Assembly (NCBI RefSeq): GCF_039543245.1
Contig: NZ_BAABJJ010000012.1
Span: forward strand, 124,001 to 188,000
Direction of reading: 5' to 3'
DNA length: 64,000 nt
Source of the DNA: Algibacter_G agarivorans
GTDB lineage: Bacteria > Bacteroidota > Bacteroidia > Flavobacteriales > Flavobacteriaceae
The position numbers were made by a program, and so were the translations under genes. How positions within the stretch are numbered: the first letter of the stretch is position 1; every line of letters begins with the position of its first letter. Shown in pieces: positions 51,094 to 60,404 of this stretch. The notes beneath the pieces were generated by a model. The model was not told the origin of the DNA, did not search any database, and was given only the letters and a program-made list of their open reading frames with translations.

Positions 51094-51876
51094 TTATCTC
51101 CCAGGAAACTCAGCCTTACGCTTCTCTAAAAAAGCTGTGGTGCCTTCTTCAAAATCATCAGTTCCAAAACAGTTTCCAAATTCCTGTATTTCAATATCAA
51201 AGCCGTTAACTCCATCTTTAAAATTGGCATTTATCGCCTTTATAGCTGAACTAATGGCCACTGAAGAATTACGAGATATTTTAGTTGCTATTTTTTCGCA
51301 AAACGGGAGTAATTCCTCTTGCGTAGTAACATGATTTACCAAACCATAATTTAAAGCTTGGTTGGCATCAATCATTCCAGCGGTCATAATCAATTCCATA
51401 GCACGTCCTTTACCAATAAGTTGTGGTAAACGTTGCGTGCCGCCATACCCAGGAATAACGCCCAATGACACTTCGGGCAATCCTAATTTAGCATTATTAC
51501 TCGCCACTCTAAAATGGCACGCCATTGCCAATTCCAATCCACCTCCTAATGCAAAACCATTAACTGCTGCTATAACTGGTGTTGAAAGATTTTCAACAAA
51601 ATCGAATAATATTTTTTGTCCTTTTTTAGCTAGCTTACTACCTTGTTTCACATTAAAATCTGCAAATTCGCTAATATCTGCTCCAGCTACAAATGCTTTT
51701 TCGCCACTTCCAGTTACAATAATAACTTTGGTGTTTTGGTCTTTATTTGCAACGTCGAATGCATCGTGCAACTCTTCAATAGTCTCTTTATTTAAAGCAT
51801 TTAACTTATTTGGACGATTTATGGTTATAGTAACTATGCCATTGTTTTGTTGGGAAATTATGTTGTTGTAAGACAT
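51094..51876 (-). CDS. Enoyl-CoA hydratase/isomerase (crotonase) family protein
   Basis: The 260-residue protein has the crotonase features: oxyanion-hole segments GEKAFVAGADISEF near residue 60 and NGFALGGGLELAMACHFRVA near 105, and LGLPEVSLGVIPGYGGTQRL near 130 with the two catalytic Glu positions. It probably hydrates short-chain enoyl-CoA in fatty-acid or amino-acid breakdown. Other crotonase activities are possible. It is monocistronic, downstream of the sensor kinase gene. Confidence 0.9.
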   Translation of the reverse strand: MSYNNIISQQNNGIVTITINRPNKLNALNKETIEELHDAFDVANKDQNTKVIIVTGSGEKAFVAGADISEFADFNVKQGSKLAKKGQKILFDFVENLSTPVIAAVNGFALGGGLELAMACHFRVASNNAKLGLPEVSLGVIPGYGGTQRLPQLIGKGRAMELIMTAGMIDANQALNYGLVNHVTTQEELLPFCEKIATKISRNSSVAISSAIKAINANFKDGVNGFDIEIQEFGNCFGTDDFEEGTTAFLEKRKAEFPGR

Positions 51877-51893
51877 TTTTTGTTTTATTAAAA

Positions 51894-51920
51894 GACCTTT
51901 CGACTGCGATCAAGGTGACA
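51894..51920. repeat. Decayed arm of the TCGACTGCGCTCGA repeat
   Basis: ACCTTTCGACTGCGATCAAG followed by GTGACA resembles one arm of the inverted repeat at 36452-36526, with substitutions and no partner arm. It lies between the kinase and crotonase genes. Confidence 0.45.
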
Positions 51921-51932
51921 TTAATTATATAT

Positions 51933-53390
51933 TTATTCTTTAGGAAATGACACTTTAAAAATTGTGCCTTTATCTTTTTCTGAAACAAAGGAGATGCTTC
52001 CCTTATAAGTTTCTACTATATTTTTTACCATAGCCAGTCCAAGACCCATACCACTTGTTTTAGTGGTGAATTTTGGTTCAAATACTTTATCTTTATTTTC
52101 TTCCGAAACTCCTGAACCATTATCGGATACAGTAATAACTACATTACCATTGTCATCTCCAACATTAATTACAATCTTTGGTATCTGGGTATCTGGAATA
52201 GACTGAATACCATTTTTAACCAAATTAGTTACCACACGTATAAGTTGTGTTCTATCAAATTTTGCGATAATTTCTTCTTTATCCGCTGTGAAAACTATAT
52301 AATCTTCATTAAAAATATCCAATGCTAATTTTACAATTTTCACCACATTCAGCGTTTCATTTTGCTGCGCTGGCATTTTTGCAAAGTTTGAAAATGCGGA
52401 GGCTATAGAACTCATGGTATCTATTTGCTGAATCAAGGTTTTACTGTATTCATCTACCTTTGAATGGATATTTTCGTCTTCTGGATTAAACTTTCGCTGG
52501 AAATTTTGGACCGTTAATCGCATGGGCGTTAACGGGTTTTTAATTTCGTGTGCCACTTGTTTTGCCATTTCTCTCCAAGCTTGTTCACGTTCACTTCTGG
52601 CTAATTGCACGGCACTTTCTTCAAGTTCGTCAATCATGCTATTATACGAATTCACCAAAGTGGAGATTTCTTCGCTCGTATCATCAACATCAATTCTTTT
52701 ATTGCGCTTTTCTAATCTCGTGGTATTAATTTTATCACTAATCGTTTTTAAAGATTTAGTTATGTACTTGGATAATAAAAACGCAATAGCAATGGCCATA
52801 AGTAATACCAGTGCAAAGGCATAACCTATACGCAGTAAAAACTCTTGTAGCTCTTTGGACAGAAAATCATCTTTTTCTAGATATGGTAAATTTAAAATGG
52901 CTATAGGTTTAGATTTTTGGTCTAAAATATAGGTATAAGATGATTGGAACGTTTCGCCGTTTTCTTTGTGTTTATCCACAAACCTATGTGAAGCCGTATT
53001 GGAAAGCGCATTTAATATATCAGCATTTAAACACTCCTCGGTGGTTTCTTGGTTTAAATCTGCTTTGGAGCTTATTAATAGCCCGCCTTCTAAATCATAC
53101 AAATTTGTTTGAAGTTTATGTATATCGGCAATATTATAAATTTCTTCTTTAAAAATAAACTGAATGTTTTCGGTTTTTACTTCCCATGTGTTTTGTCTAC
53201 CGTTCAAAACCCGTTTTAAATGGTTTTGAATGTTTTCTTCTTTACGTTCTAATCGCCCTTTATGATAATCTGAACTTTGCTCTTTGTATTGATAAATCGC
53301 TACCGCAGAAATAAGTACAGATGCCAATAACACAAGTAATATCATGGCTAGAAAAATACGGGTACGTAAAGAAGGTGTTTTAAATTTCAT
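51933..53390 (-). CDS. Membrane sensor histidine kinase, NtrY-like
   Basis: From ATG 53390 the protein has 485 residues. A first membrane helix (about 10-32), a periplasmic sensor domain (to about 185) and a second helix (about 190-212, FALVLLMAIAIAFLLSKYIT) come first. A HAMP linker, a dimerisation domain with VAHEIKNPLTPMRL (phospho-acceptor His) and an ATPase domain follow (NLVKNGIQSIP N box, DNGSGV, GMGLGLAMVKNIV). The layout resembles NtrY-type kinases. No response regulator gene is adjacent, so the partner is elsewhere. Confidence 0.9.
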   Translation of the reverse strand: MKFKTPSLRTRIFLAMILLVLLASVLISAVAIYQYKEQSSDYHKGRLERKEENIQNHLKRVLNGRQNTWEVKTENIQFIFKEEIYNIADIHKLQTNLYDLEGGLLISSKADLNQETTEECLNADILNALSNTASHRFVDKHKENGETFQSSYTYILDQKSKPIAILNLPYLEKDDFLSKELQEFLLRIGYAFALVLLMAIAIAFLLSKYITKSLKTISDKINTTRLEKRNKRIDVDDTSEEISTLVNSYNSMIDELEESAVQLARSEREQAWREMAKQVAHEIKNPLTPMRLTVQNFQRKFNPEDENIHSKVDEYSKTLIQQIDTMSSIASAFSNFAKMPAQQNETLNVVKIVKLALDIFNEDYIVFTADKEEIIAKFDRTQLIRVVTNLVKNGIQSIPDTQIPKIVINVGDDNGNVVITVSDNGSGVSEENKDKVFEPKFTTKTSGMGLGLAMVKNIVETYKGSISFVSEKDKGTIFKVSFPKE

Positions 53391-53485
53391 TGGCTTAAAT
53401 ATAGCAATAATCACACCAAAAACCGTATAGCGCTGTTTTCAAATTCTAAAAACAAAATTCCAATTACTTCCGCTTGGAATTTTAG

Positions 53486-54034
53486 TTACGCTTCAGGGTT
53501 TTTGTCTCGAATATTTTTGTAAATTTTAAAACCCAACATGATAAAAACACCTAAAATAATGATACCTACAACGCCCCAAATCCAATTAATGGCACTTTTT
53601 AGGACGACTAAAAATATAACTGCAAAAAGAATAAATGTGGCTCCTTCGTTCCAAATACGCATAAAACTGGATGATTTTTTTACCACATCGTTTTGTAATT
53701 GCTTATAATATTGATGCGTTTTTAGGTGGTAGATAATAAGTAAAACTATAAAGGCTAATTTTACTTGCATCCAAGGTTGCTGCAACCAATAGGGCTGTAA
53801 AATGAGTAGCCAAATAGCGAATAGCGTTGCCAAAATAGCCGATGGCCACGTAATGATAAACCATAGGCGTTTTGCCATAAGTTTGAGCTGTTTACCAAGA
53901 ATTTCTTTATCTGGAGATGGTTTATGATAGGCTTCAATTTGATATACAAACAATCGTGGAATGTAAAATAAACCCGCAAACCAGGTGATGACAAAAATAA
54001 GATGAAATGATTTTATATATTGATAATATTCCAT
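53486..54034 (-). CDS. hemJ: HemJ-type protoporphyrinogen IX oxidase
   Basis: The 182-residue integral membrane protein has about four hydrophobic helices. The HemJ/UPF0093 signature is visible in YIKSFHLIFVITWFAGLFYI near residue 6 (conserved His) and WMQVKLAFIVLLIIYHLKTH near 88 (conserved Lys and His). HemJ oxidises protoporphyrinogen IX to protoporphyrin IX, and no HemG or HemY appears nearby. It begins 2 bases after the ferrochelatase stop, which strongly supports a heme role. The related CopD family is the main alternative. Confidence 0.82.
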   Translation of the reverse strand: MEYYQYIKSFHLIFVITWFAGLFYIPRLFVYQIEAYHKPSPDKEILGKQLKLMAKRLWFIITWPSAILATLFAIWLLILQPYWLQQPWMQVKLAFIVLLIIYHLKTHQYYKQLQNDVVKKSSSFMRIWNEGATFILFAVIFLVVLKSAINWIWGVVGIIILGVFIMLGFKIYKNIRDKNPEA

Positions 54035-54036
54035 GT

Positions 54037-55071
54037 TTAACTAATTTTTACTGGCGTTTTTGACCATGTATTTATCCATTTAGATAGTAATGCCACAAAT
54101 TCTTCATCGTCATTTAGGCAAGGTACTGTTGTAAAATCGTTTCCTCCCATTTCATGAAAAATTTCCTGACCTTCCATGGCTATTTCTTCTAAAGTTTCAA
54201 GACAATCGCTTACAAAGGCTGGCGTTACTATTGCCATATTTTTGATGCCTTGTTTACCTAAACGCTCAATAGTTCTATCGGTGTAAGGTTGTAACCATGG
54301 GTCAAACCCTAAACGGGACTGGAAGGATGTTGAGTAGGTACCTTCTTTAAATTTAAGTTTTTCTGCAACCAAACGGGTTACTTCTAAACATTGGTGCTTA
54401 TAGCAAAACTCGTGGGCTTTACTTGGGGTTACACAGCAACTTTTATCTATTTTACAATGCGATTTTGTAACATCGCTTTTTCTGATATGCCGCTCTGGAA
54501 CACCGTGGTATGAGAACAACAGATGTTCATGATTTTTACCTTCCAAATGTTTTTTTATTGAATTTGAAAGCACCTCGATATAATCAGGTTTGTTATAAAA
54601 CGCCGGAACAGATTCAATTTTTAAATTCGGGAAATGTTGTTGGCGAAGTTCTTCGGCTAATACAGTAATGGTTTCCGTTGTTGCCATAGCAAACTGCGGA
54701 TATAAAGGGAATAACAACACCTCATCCACACCTTTATCGACTAATTCTTGAAGTCCTTTTTTAATGGTCATACTACCGTAACGCATAGCCAATACAACAG
54801 GTTGTTCTACTTGTTTTTGTATTTTCTTTTGAAGCCTTTCAGACAAAACAATTAACGGAGACCCTTCATCCCACCAAATTTTTTTATAGGCTGCTGCCGA
54901 TTGCTTGGGACGGGTATTCAATATAATACCTTTTACCAAAGCTGTTCGTGCAACAAGCGGGATATCAATAACCCGCTCGTCCATTAAAAACTCTCCCAAA
55001 TATTTTTTAACATCTTTTGGATTTGGACTATCTGGTGAACCGAGATTAACTAATAAGATTCCTTTTTTCAT
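54037..55071 (-). CDS. hemH: Ferrochelatase HemH
   Basis: I use ATG 55071 (MKKGILLVNLGSPDSP), giving 344 residues; the frame extends 27 bases further. Ferrochelatase features are VNLGSPDSP, the active-site His in LLFSYHGVPERHIRKSD near residue 188, and the late ETLEEIAMEG. A cysteine cluster (HCKIDKSCCV, FCYKHQC) follows the active-site region and might bind a metal or cluster. The enzyme inserts Fe2+ into protoporphyrin IX. It is followed immediately by hemJ, the preceding step of the pathway. Confidence 0.95.
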   Translation of the reverse strand: MKKGILLVNLGSPDSPNPKDVKKYLGEFLMDERVIDIPLVARTALVKGIILNTRPKQSAAAYKKIWWDEGSPLIVLSERLQKKIQKQVEQPVVLAMRYGSMTIKKGLQELVDKGVDEVLLFPLYPQFAMATTETITVLAEELRQQHFPNLKIESVPAFYNKPDYIEVLSNSIKKHLEGKNHEHLLFSYHGVPERHIRKSDVTKSHCKIDKSCCVTPSKAHEFCYKHQCLEVTRLVAEKLKFKEGTYSTSFQSRLGFDPWLQPYTDRTIERLGKQGIKNMAIVTPAFVSDCLETLEEIAMEGQEIFHEMGGNDFTTVPCLNDDEEFVALLSKWINTWSKTPVKIS

Positions 55072-55134
55072 ATTGCAAAAATACAATACAAATTGCAATC
55101 ATAATATTTAGCTCCAAATAATTCCATCCTATAA

Positions 55135-55302
55135 TTACTTAGTAGATGTTTTCTCTTCCAATTTTTGCTGATGATATAACTTAGGTCTTTGCTCTTTATA
55201 ATCACAATCTTGAAAAATACCACAAGACGTATTGGAGCGTGCTAATGATTTGGTGATTTTAGTTTTAGACAATGCGGCTATTTCTGGGGTTAGATATTTC
55301 AT
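55135..55302 (-). CDS. Putative 55-residue protein between AraC and hemH
   Basis: ATG 55302 to TAA 55135 encodes MKYLTPEIAALSKTKITKSL then SNTSCGIFQDCDYKEQRPKL and a Lys-rich tail. The two cysteines are six residues apart. No signal peptide is present. The ORF is on the same strand as the AraC regulator (66 bases upstream) and hemH (63 bases downstream), within the heme cluster. I do not recognise a family. Confidence 0.45.
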   Translation of the reverse strand: MKYLTPEIAALSKTKITKSLARSNTSCGIFQDCDYKEQRPKLYHQQKLEEKTSTK

Positions 55303-55367
55303 GATTTAAAAGGGCTTTTATATTTAACCTTGGTCTAAGATATACCATAAGGCTTACATTTTCTAAC

Positions 55368-56267
55368 TTAACTCAACGACATCACATATTTCTTTGGAGT
55401 TGTACCATATTTCTTTTTAAACGCAGCTATAAAATGGCTAGATGTACTGTAACCTACCTTATGCCCTACTTCGTTTACATTATCGTTTCCAGCTTCCAAT
55501 AATTTTCGGGCTACTTCCATTTTATAATCAAACAAAAAGCTAAAGACCGAATCGCCGTAAATTTGTTTAAACCCTTCTTTTAGTTTTTTAAGGCTCAATC
55601 CTATTTCATCTGCTAATTCTTGTAAACTGGGTGGTTCGGCCATTCTCGACACAATAATATCCTTTGCTTTTCTAATTTTAATCACGTTGGTTTCATCTAC
55701 TAAAAATGGGCATTGCTCAATATCGGCATCCTCACTTCTATTAAAATACAAACTCAACAACTCATAAGCTTTCCCTTTAAAATACAAAGATTTGATGGAT
55801 TGATTAAGATTATAATTGATTAACTGGTTTAAAACGATAGCCATAGAAGGTGAAATAACACCATCTTTATAATATTTCTTATCCTTATTATCTTCACTCA
55901 AAAAAGTAATATAATCGGCTTCTTGCGAAAATAACCCGTGAAAGGTTTTAATGAATATTAATATGGAAACCATCCACGAATTTGGATTTATTTCTAAATG
56001 TATTGGAAGGTCGCGCTGCGGATTATAAAGTAACAATGAGTTTTCCTCAAGAATATTTAGTCGATATCGCCCTTCATTAAAAACAAATTGACTAGAACCC
56101 TTGATACAAAAATGGAATTGAATATAGTCGCTATCTATTTCTTTAGCAACAGATTGCATTTTGGTTGTTTCATTTTTATACGCCAGTACTAAAACACCTT
56201 CATCAACTTTTGTTTCTTCAAAAGAACTTTTAGCGACACTTTTATTAGCATTCATTTCTTGATTCAT
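55368..56267 (-). CDS. AraC-family regulator at the heme cluster
   Basis: The 299-residue protein has a C-terminal AraC domain (SLQELADEIGLSLKKLKEGF near 212; VNEVGHKVGYSTSSHFIAAF near 264). The N-terminal half is a sensor that does not match the cupin types elsewhere in the window. The DNA-binding part, with FKQIYGDSVFSFLFDYKMEVA, resembles PchR/YbtA-type iron regulators. It is divergent from hemA and upstream of hemH-hemJ on the other strand, so it may balance heme synthesis with iron or heme status. Confidence 0.85.
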   Translation of the reverse strand: MNQEMNANKSVAKSSFEETKVDEGVLVLAYKNETTKMQSVAKEIDSDYIQFHFCIKGSSQFVFNEGRYRLNILEENSLLLYNPQRDLPIHLEINPNSWMVSILIFIKTFHGLFSQEADYITFLSEDNKDKKYYKDGVISPSMAIVLNQLINYNLNQSIKSLYFKGKAYELLSLYFNRSEDADIEQCPFLVDETNVIKIRKAKDIIVSRMAEPPSLQELADEIGLSLKKLKEGFKQIYGDSVFSFLFDYKMEVARKLLEAGNDNVNEVGHKVGYSTSSHFIAAFKKKYGTTPKKYVMSLS

Positions 56268-56426
56268 AGCTCTGTTATTTAGATTCGTTCTAGATTAACC
56301 ACTTAAAACCAACCCGATACACCACAAAAGTATGACATTTATCATGTTTTAAGAAAAAACAGCGCTAAAAAACTCGAAACGATACTAAAAGTTCTTTGAG
56401 CGTTACTTTTTTTTAAGCCATCCCTA

Positions 56427-56434
56427 TATTTTTG
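56427..56434 (+). promoter_or_regulatory. Candidate -7 box for hemA
   Basis: TATTTTTG matches TAnnTTTG and lies 22 bases before the hemA start codon. T-rich sequence precedes it, without a clear TTTG at 19 bases. Confidence 0.5.
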
Positions 56435-56456
56435 CTTCACATTTTCAGGTATAAAC

Positions 56457-57719
56457 ATGCAGAAGTACAATATTTCAAGAAGCAATTACTTTTATGCCAT
56501 TGGTTTGAGTTATAAAAAAGCCGATGCAGATATAAGAGGGCACTTTAGTTTGGACGAAGAATCTAAATTAGCATTGTTAACTCAAGCTAAAGAAAATGAT
56601 ATTGAAAGTTTGGTGGTTACCTCTACTTGCAACAGAACCGAAATTTACGGTTTTGCGCAACACCCCTTTCAATTAATCCAATTGCTTTGTGATAATACGC
56701 GTGGAACGGTTGAAGAATTTCAAGAAGTTGCCTACATCTACAAAAACAAAGATGCTATTGCACACATGTTTCGTGTGGGTTCTGGTTTAGATAGCCAAAT
56801 TCTTGGAGATTTTGAAATTATTAGTCAGTTAAAAATTAGCGCTAAACTATCTAGAAAACATGGCTTATTAAATCATTTTACTGAGCGTTTGGTAAATGCA
56901 GTTATTCAAGCTAGTAAACGTATTAAAACAGAAACCGATATTTCTTCAGGTGCAACATCTGTTTCTTTTGCTTCAGTACAATATATTTTCAAAAATATTG
57001 AAAACGTTTCTAATAAAAATATTTTATTATTCGGAACAGGGAAAATTGGCAGAAACACTTGTGAAAATTTAGTAAAACATACCAAAAATGAGCATATAAC
57101 CTTAATCAACAGAACAAAAACCAAAGCAGAGCAAATTGCTGGAAAATTTAATTTATTGGTTAAAGATTATGCAAATTTACAAGAAGAAATTAGTGAATCT
57201 GATATTCTAATTGTAGCTACGGGAGCGCAACGACCTACTATTGATAAGCACATTATCCAAGCAGAAAAGCCGCTCTTAATTTTAGATTTATCCATTCCCA
57301 AGAATGTTGACGAAAATGTTCAAGAATTAGAACATGTATCGCTTGTCCATCTAGACCATTTATCTCAAATTACTGATGAAACTCTAGAAGCGCGAAAAGC
57401 TCATATTCCTTCAGCCGAAGTGATTATTGAAGAAGTAAAAGCCGAGTTTAATAGTTGGTTAGAAACCAGAAAGTTTGCTCCTACTATTAAAGCTTTAAAA
57501 CATAAATTATCTGATTTTGCTACTGCAGAATTAGATACACAACGCAAAAAAAATGCTGATTTTAATGAAGCTCAAGCGGAGTTGATTAGCAATAACATCA
57601 TTCAAAAAATTACTAACCATTTTGCGCATCATTTAAAAGATGATGACGTATCTACTGACGATAGTCTGGAACTTATTAAAAAAGTATTTCAGTTAGAACC
57701 TTCTACAAAAAATGTCTAA
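56457..57719 (+). CDS. hemA: Glutamyl-tRNA reductase HemA
   Basis: The 420-residue protein has the catalytic Cys in VVTSTCNRTEIYGF near residue 51. GSGLDSQILGDFEIISQ lies near 104, an NADPH-binding ILLFGTGKIGRNTCENL near 190, and a C-terminal dimerisation helix region follows. It reduces glutamyl-tRNA to glutamate-1-semialdehyde, the first committed step of C5 heme synthesis. Its stop overlaps the hemCD start by 8 bases (ATGTCTAA). Confidence 0.96.
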   Translation: MQKYNISRSNYFYAIGLSYKKADADIRGHFSLDEESKLALLTQAKENDIESLVVTSTCNRTEIYGFAQHPFQLIQLLCDNTRGTVEEFQEVAYIYKNKDAIAHMFRVGSGLDSQILGDFEIISQLKISAKLSRKHGLLNHFTERLVNAVIQASKRIKTETDISSGATSVSFASVQYIFKNIENVSNKNILLFGTGKIGRNTCENLVKHTKNEHITLINRTKTKAEQIAGKFNLLVKDYANLQEEISESDILIVATGAQRPTIDKHIIQAEKPLLILDLSIPKNVDENVQELEHVSLVHLDHLSQITDETLEARKAHIPSAEVIIEEVKAEFNSWLETRKFAPTIKALKHKLSDFATAELDTQRKKNADFNEAQAELISNNIIQKITNHFAHHLKDDDVSTDDSLELIKKVFQLEPSTKNV

Positions 57720-59286
57720 AACCATAAGAATTGGCACGCGCGATAGTGAATTAGCACTATGGCAAGCCAAAATAGTACAAAGTTTACTTGAAGATGCAGG
57801 TCATAAAACAGAACTCGTTCCCGTAAAATCTACGGGCGATTTAGTTTTAGACAAACCGCTTTACGAATTAGGAATTACAGGTATTTTTACCAGAACTTTA
57901 GATATTGCCATGTTAAATCATGACATCGATATTGCGGTTCATTCTTTAAAAGATGTGCCTACAGTTTTACCAAAAGGCATTATTCAAGCAGCCGTTTTAA
58001 AACGCGGTAACGTAAATGATACGCTTGTTTTTAAAGACAATGAAGAATTTTTAGGTGCTAAAAAAGCTATTATTGCAACTGGCAGTTTACGTAGAAGAGC
58101 ACAATGGCTAAATCGCTTTCCAACACATACTATTACAGATTTACGTGGTAATGTAAATTCACGTTTACAAAAATTGGAAGATAATGACTGGAATGGTGCC
58201 ATTTTCGCAGCGGCAGGTATAGGTCGTATTGGTATCAGACCAGAAGAAGCTATCAATTTAGATTGGATGATTCCTGCGCCAGCACAAGGTGCCATCATGA
58301 TTACTGCTTTAGAGGAAGATGAATTTGTAAAAGAAGCATGTGCTGCACTAAACCACGAAGAAACCGAAATTTGTACCACGATCGAACGTGAGTTTTTAAA
58401 TAAATTAGAAGGTGGTTGCACAGCGCCCATCGGTGCTTTGGCCTATATTAAAGATGAAGAAATCAACTTTAAAGGCGTTTTATTAAGTCCTGATGGCACA
58501 AAAAGAATTGATGTTACCCGAGTTAAAAAACTAGGTGAACATCATGATATGGCCCAGTATTGTGCCGATTTTGTAATTGAACGCGGTGGTAAACGTTTAA
58601 TGGATAAGATTAAACAATCTAGCAAAAAAACGAATGTGTTTTCTACAAAGAGTTTTACTGAAGACCAACGTTTATTATTTCATGAAAAGGTAGTTGCAGA
58701 AAGTACCGATTTTATAAAAATAAGCTTGAATCGTATTCACCCTCGTTTATTAAAAAATGAAATTCAGAATGTTGTGATTACCAGTAAAAATGCTGTTGAA
58801 TCATTAACTACAAACTATTCTGCAATAGAATTACAATTTAAAAATATCTACTGTGTTGGGCGCAGAACCAAACGTTTGGTAGAAAACAAAATAGGTAAAG
58901 TAAAACACACTGAAAAGAATGCTAAAAAGTTAGCTGAATATTTAGTCGAGTATGTAGAAGGCACAGAAGTCACTTACTTTTGTAGCGATATAAGATTGGA
59001 TGCCTTACCAACTATTCTAACAGAAAACAACATTGAAGTTCATGAAATTGAAGCTTACCAAACTAAATACGATGGCTTTAAAGTAGATGATTCTGTGGAA
59101 AGTGTGATGTTTTACAGCCCCTCAACCGTTGAAAGTTTTGTACGAAGGAACAAAGGTGACGTCATTGCTTTTTGCATTGGTGAAACTACAGCTAAAGAAG
59201 CAAAAAAACATTTTACTGATGTAAGAATTGCAAAAGTACCAACTGTAGAGAGTGTGATTGAGTTGGTGAACGAATATTATGTATAA
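57712..59286 (+). CDS. hemCD: HemC-HemD fusion: hydroxymethylbilane synthase / uroporphyrinogen-III synthase
   Basis: The 524-residue protein joins two enzymes. Residues 1 to about 300 are porphobilinogen deaminase, with GTRDSELALWQAKIVQ, VHSLKDVPTVLPKG and the cofactor-binding Cys236 in LEGGCTAPIGA. Residues about 310-524 are uroporphyrinogen-III synthase-like (FSTKSFTEDQRLLF, NVVITSKNAVESL, MFYSPSTVESFVRRN). The fusion would assemble and cyclise the linear tetrapyrrole without release. The fusion is common in Flavobacteriia. It overlaps hemA and precedes hemE. Confidence 0.94.
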   Translation: MSKTIRIGTRDSELALWQAKIVQSLLEDAGHKTELVPVKSTGDLVLDKPLYELGITGIFTRTLDIAMLNHDIDIAVHSLKDVPTVLPKGIIQAAVLKRGNVNDTLVFKDNEEFLGAKKAIIATGSLRRRAQWLNRFPTHTITDLRGNVNSRLQKLEDNDWNGAIFAAAGIGRIGIRPEEAINLDWMIPAPAQGAIMITALEEDEFVKEACAALNHEETEICTTIEREFLNKLEGGCTAPIGALAYIKDEEINFKGVLLSPDGTKRIDVTRVKKLGEHHDMAQYCADFVIERGGKRLMDKIKQSSKKTNVFSTKSFTEDQRLLFHEKVVAESTDFIKISLNRIHPRLLKNEIQNVVITSKNAVESLTTNYSAIELQFKNIYCVGRRTKRLVENKIGKVKHTEKNAKKLAEYLVEYVEGTEVTYFCSDIRLDALPTILTENNIEVHEIEAYQTKYDGFKVDDSVESVMFYSPSTVESFVRRNKGDVIAFCIGETTAKEAKKHFTDVRIAKVPTVESVIELVNEYYV

Positions 59287-59290
59287 CGTT

Positions 59291-59368
59291 TGTCATGTTG
59301 AACTTGTTTCAGCATCTCATAATAATTAAGTTTCAATTAATAAGATTTCTGCATTCGCAGGAATGACA
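59291..59368. repeat. Composite palindromic repeat between hemCD and hemE
   Basis: The unit starts TGTCATGTTGAACTTG and ends GCAGGAATGACA, so its 6-base tips (TGTCAT and ATGACA) are inverted. Its left part shares the GAACTTGTTTC core with the repeat inside mfd, and its right part shares GGAATGACA with the repeat inside metG. It abuts the hemE start codon. Confidence 0.6.
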
Positions 59369-59372
59369 AGAT

Positions 59373-60404
59373 ATGATAAAGAACGATTTATTTTTAAGAG
59401 CATTAAAAGGAGAAACAGTAAACCGTCCACCCGTTTGGATGATGCGTCAAGCAGGACGTTACCTTCCAGAGTTCATGGAAATCAAAGCTAAATACGATTT
59501 CTTTACACGTTGCCAAACTCCAGAATTAGCAAGTGAAATTACCGTGCAACCCATCCGAAGATACGGAATGGACGCTGCTATTTTATTCAGCGACATTTTG
59601 GTTATTCCTCAAGCTATGAATATCGAGGTGCAAATGAAACCAAATTTTGGTCCGTATTTACCAAATCCTGTGCGCTCTCAAAAAGACGTTGATAACGTTA
59701 TTGTACCAGACGTTAAAGAAGCTTTAAATTACGTTTATGAAGCCATAAAAGCAACCAAAGAAAAGCTTAATGACGAAATTCCGTTAATAGGTTTCGCTGG
59801 CTCACCATGGACCATTTTGTGCTATTGTGTACAAGGTCAAGGCAGTAAAAACTTTGATAAAGCCAAAGAATTTTGCTTTACAAACCCAATTGCTGCACAC
59901 CAACTATTACAGAAAATCACAGATACTACTATTGCTTATTTAAAAGAGAAAGTAAAAGCAGGCTGCAACGCCGTTCAGGTATTCGATTCTTGGGGAGGTA
60001 TGCTCTCGCCAGTTGATTACCAAGAATTTTCGTGGCAGTACATCCAGCAAATTATAGACGCGTTAAAAGACGATGCACCCGTTATCGCTTTCGGTAAAGG
60101 CTGCTGGTTCGCACTTGGCGAAATGGCAAAATCTGGAGCTTCGGCTTTAGGTGTAGATTGGACGTGTTCTCCAAGAAATGCACGTTATTTAACTGGTGGC
60201 AACATTACGCTACAAGGAAATTTTGACCCAACACGTCTGTTTTCTCCACCTGCAGAAATCAAGAAAATGGTACACCAAATGATTAACGAATTTGGTAAAG
60301 ACAAATACATCGTAAACCTCGGCCATGGTATTCTACCCAACATTCCGCTAGATAATGCCAAGGCGTTTATAGATGCTGTAAAAGAGTACAAAAGCCCCTC
60401 TTAA
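59373..60404 (+). CDS. hemE: Uroporphyrinogen decarboxylase HemE
   Basis: The 343-residue protein has the HemE signature NRPPVWMMRQAGRYLPEF near residue 17. ALGVDWTCSPRNAR lies near 262 and NLGHGILPNIPLDN near 317. It decarboxylates the four acetate side chains of uroporphyrinogen III. The final residues KSPS and the stop codon fall inside a dispersed repeat that begins at 60392, so the C-terminal tail may have been altered by repeat insertion. Confidence 0.96.
   Translation: MIKNDLFLRALKGETVNRPPVWMMRQAGRYLPEFMEIKAKYDFFTRCQTPELASEITVQPIRRYGMDAAILFSDILVIPQAMNIEVQMKPNFGPYLPNPVRSQKDVDNVIVPDVKEALNYVYEAIKATKEKLNDEIPLIGFAGSPWTILCYCVQGQGSKNFDKAKEFCFTNPIAAHQLLQKITDTTIAYLKEKVKAGCNAVQVFDSWGGMLSPVDYQEFSWQYIQQIIDALKDDAPVIAFGKGCWFALGEMAKSGASALGVDWTCSPRNARYLTGGNITLQGNFDPTRLFSPPAEIKKMVHQMINEFGKDKYIVNLGHGILPNIPLDNAKAFIDAVKEYKSPS

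Noticed and set aside
51362..51871. Plus-strand frame of 169 codons
   Set aside because: It is the antisense of the crotonase gene, which carries the oxyanion-hole and catalytic motifs; the antisense product is unlike any family.
57984..58430. Minus-strand frame of 148 codons
   Set aside because: It is antisense to the HemC part of hemCD and has no independent support.
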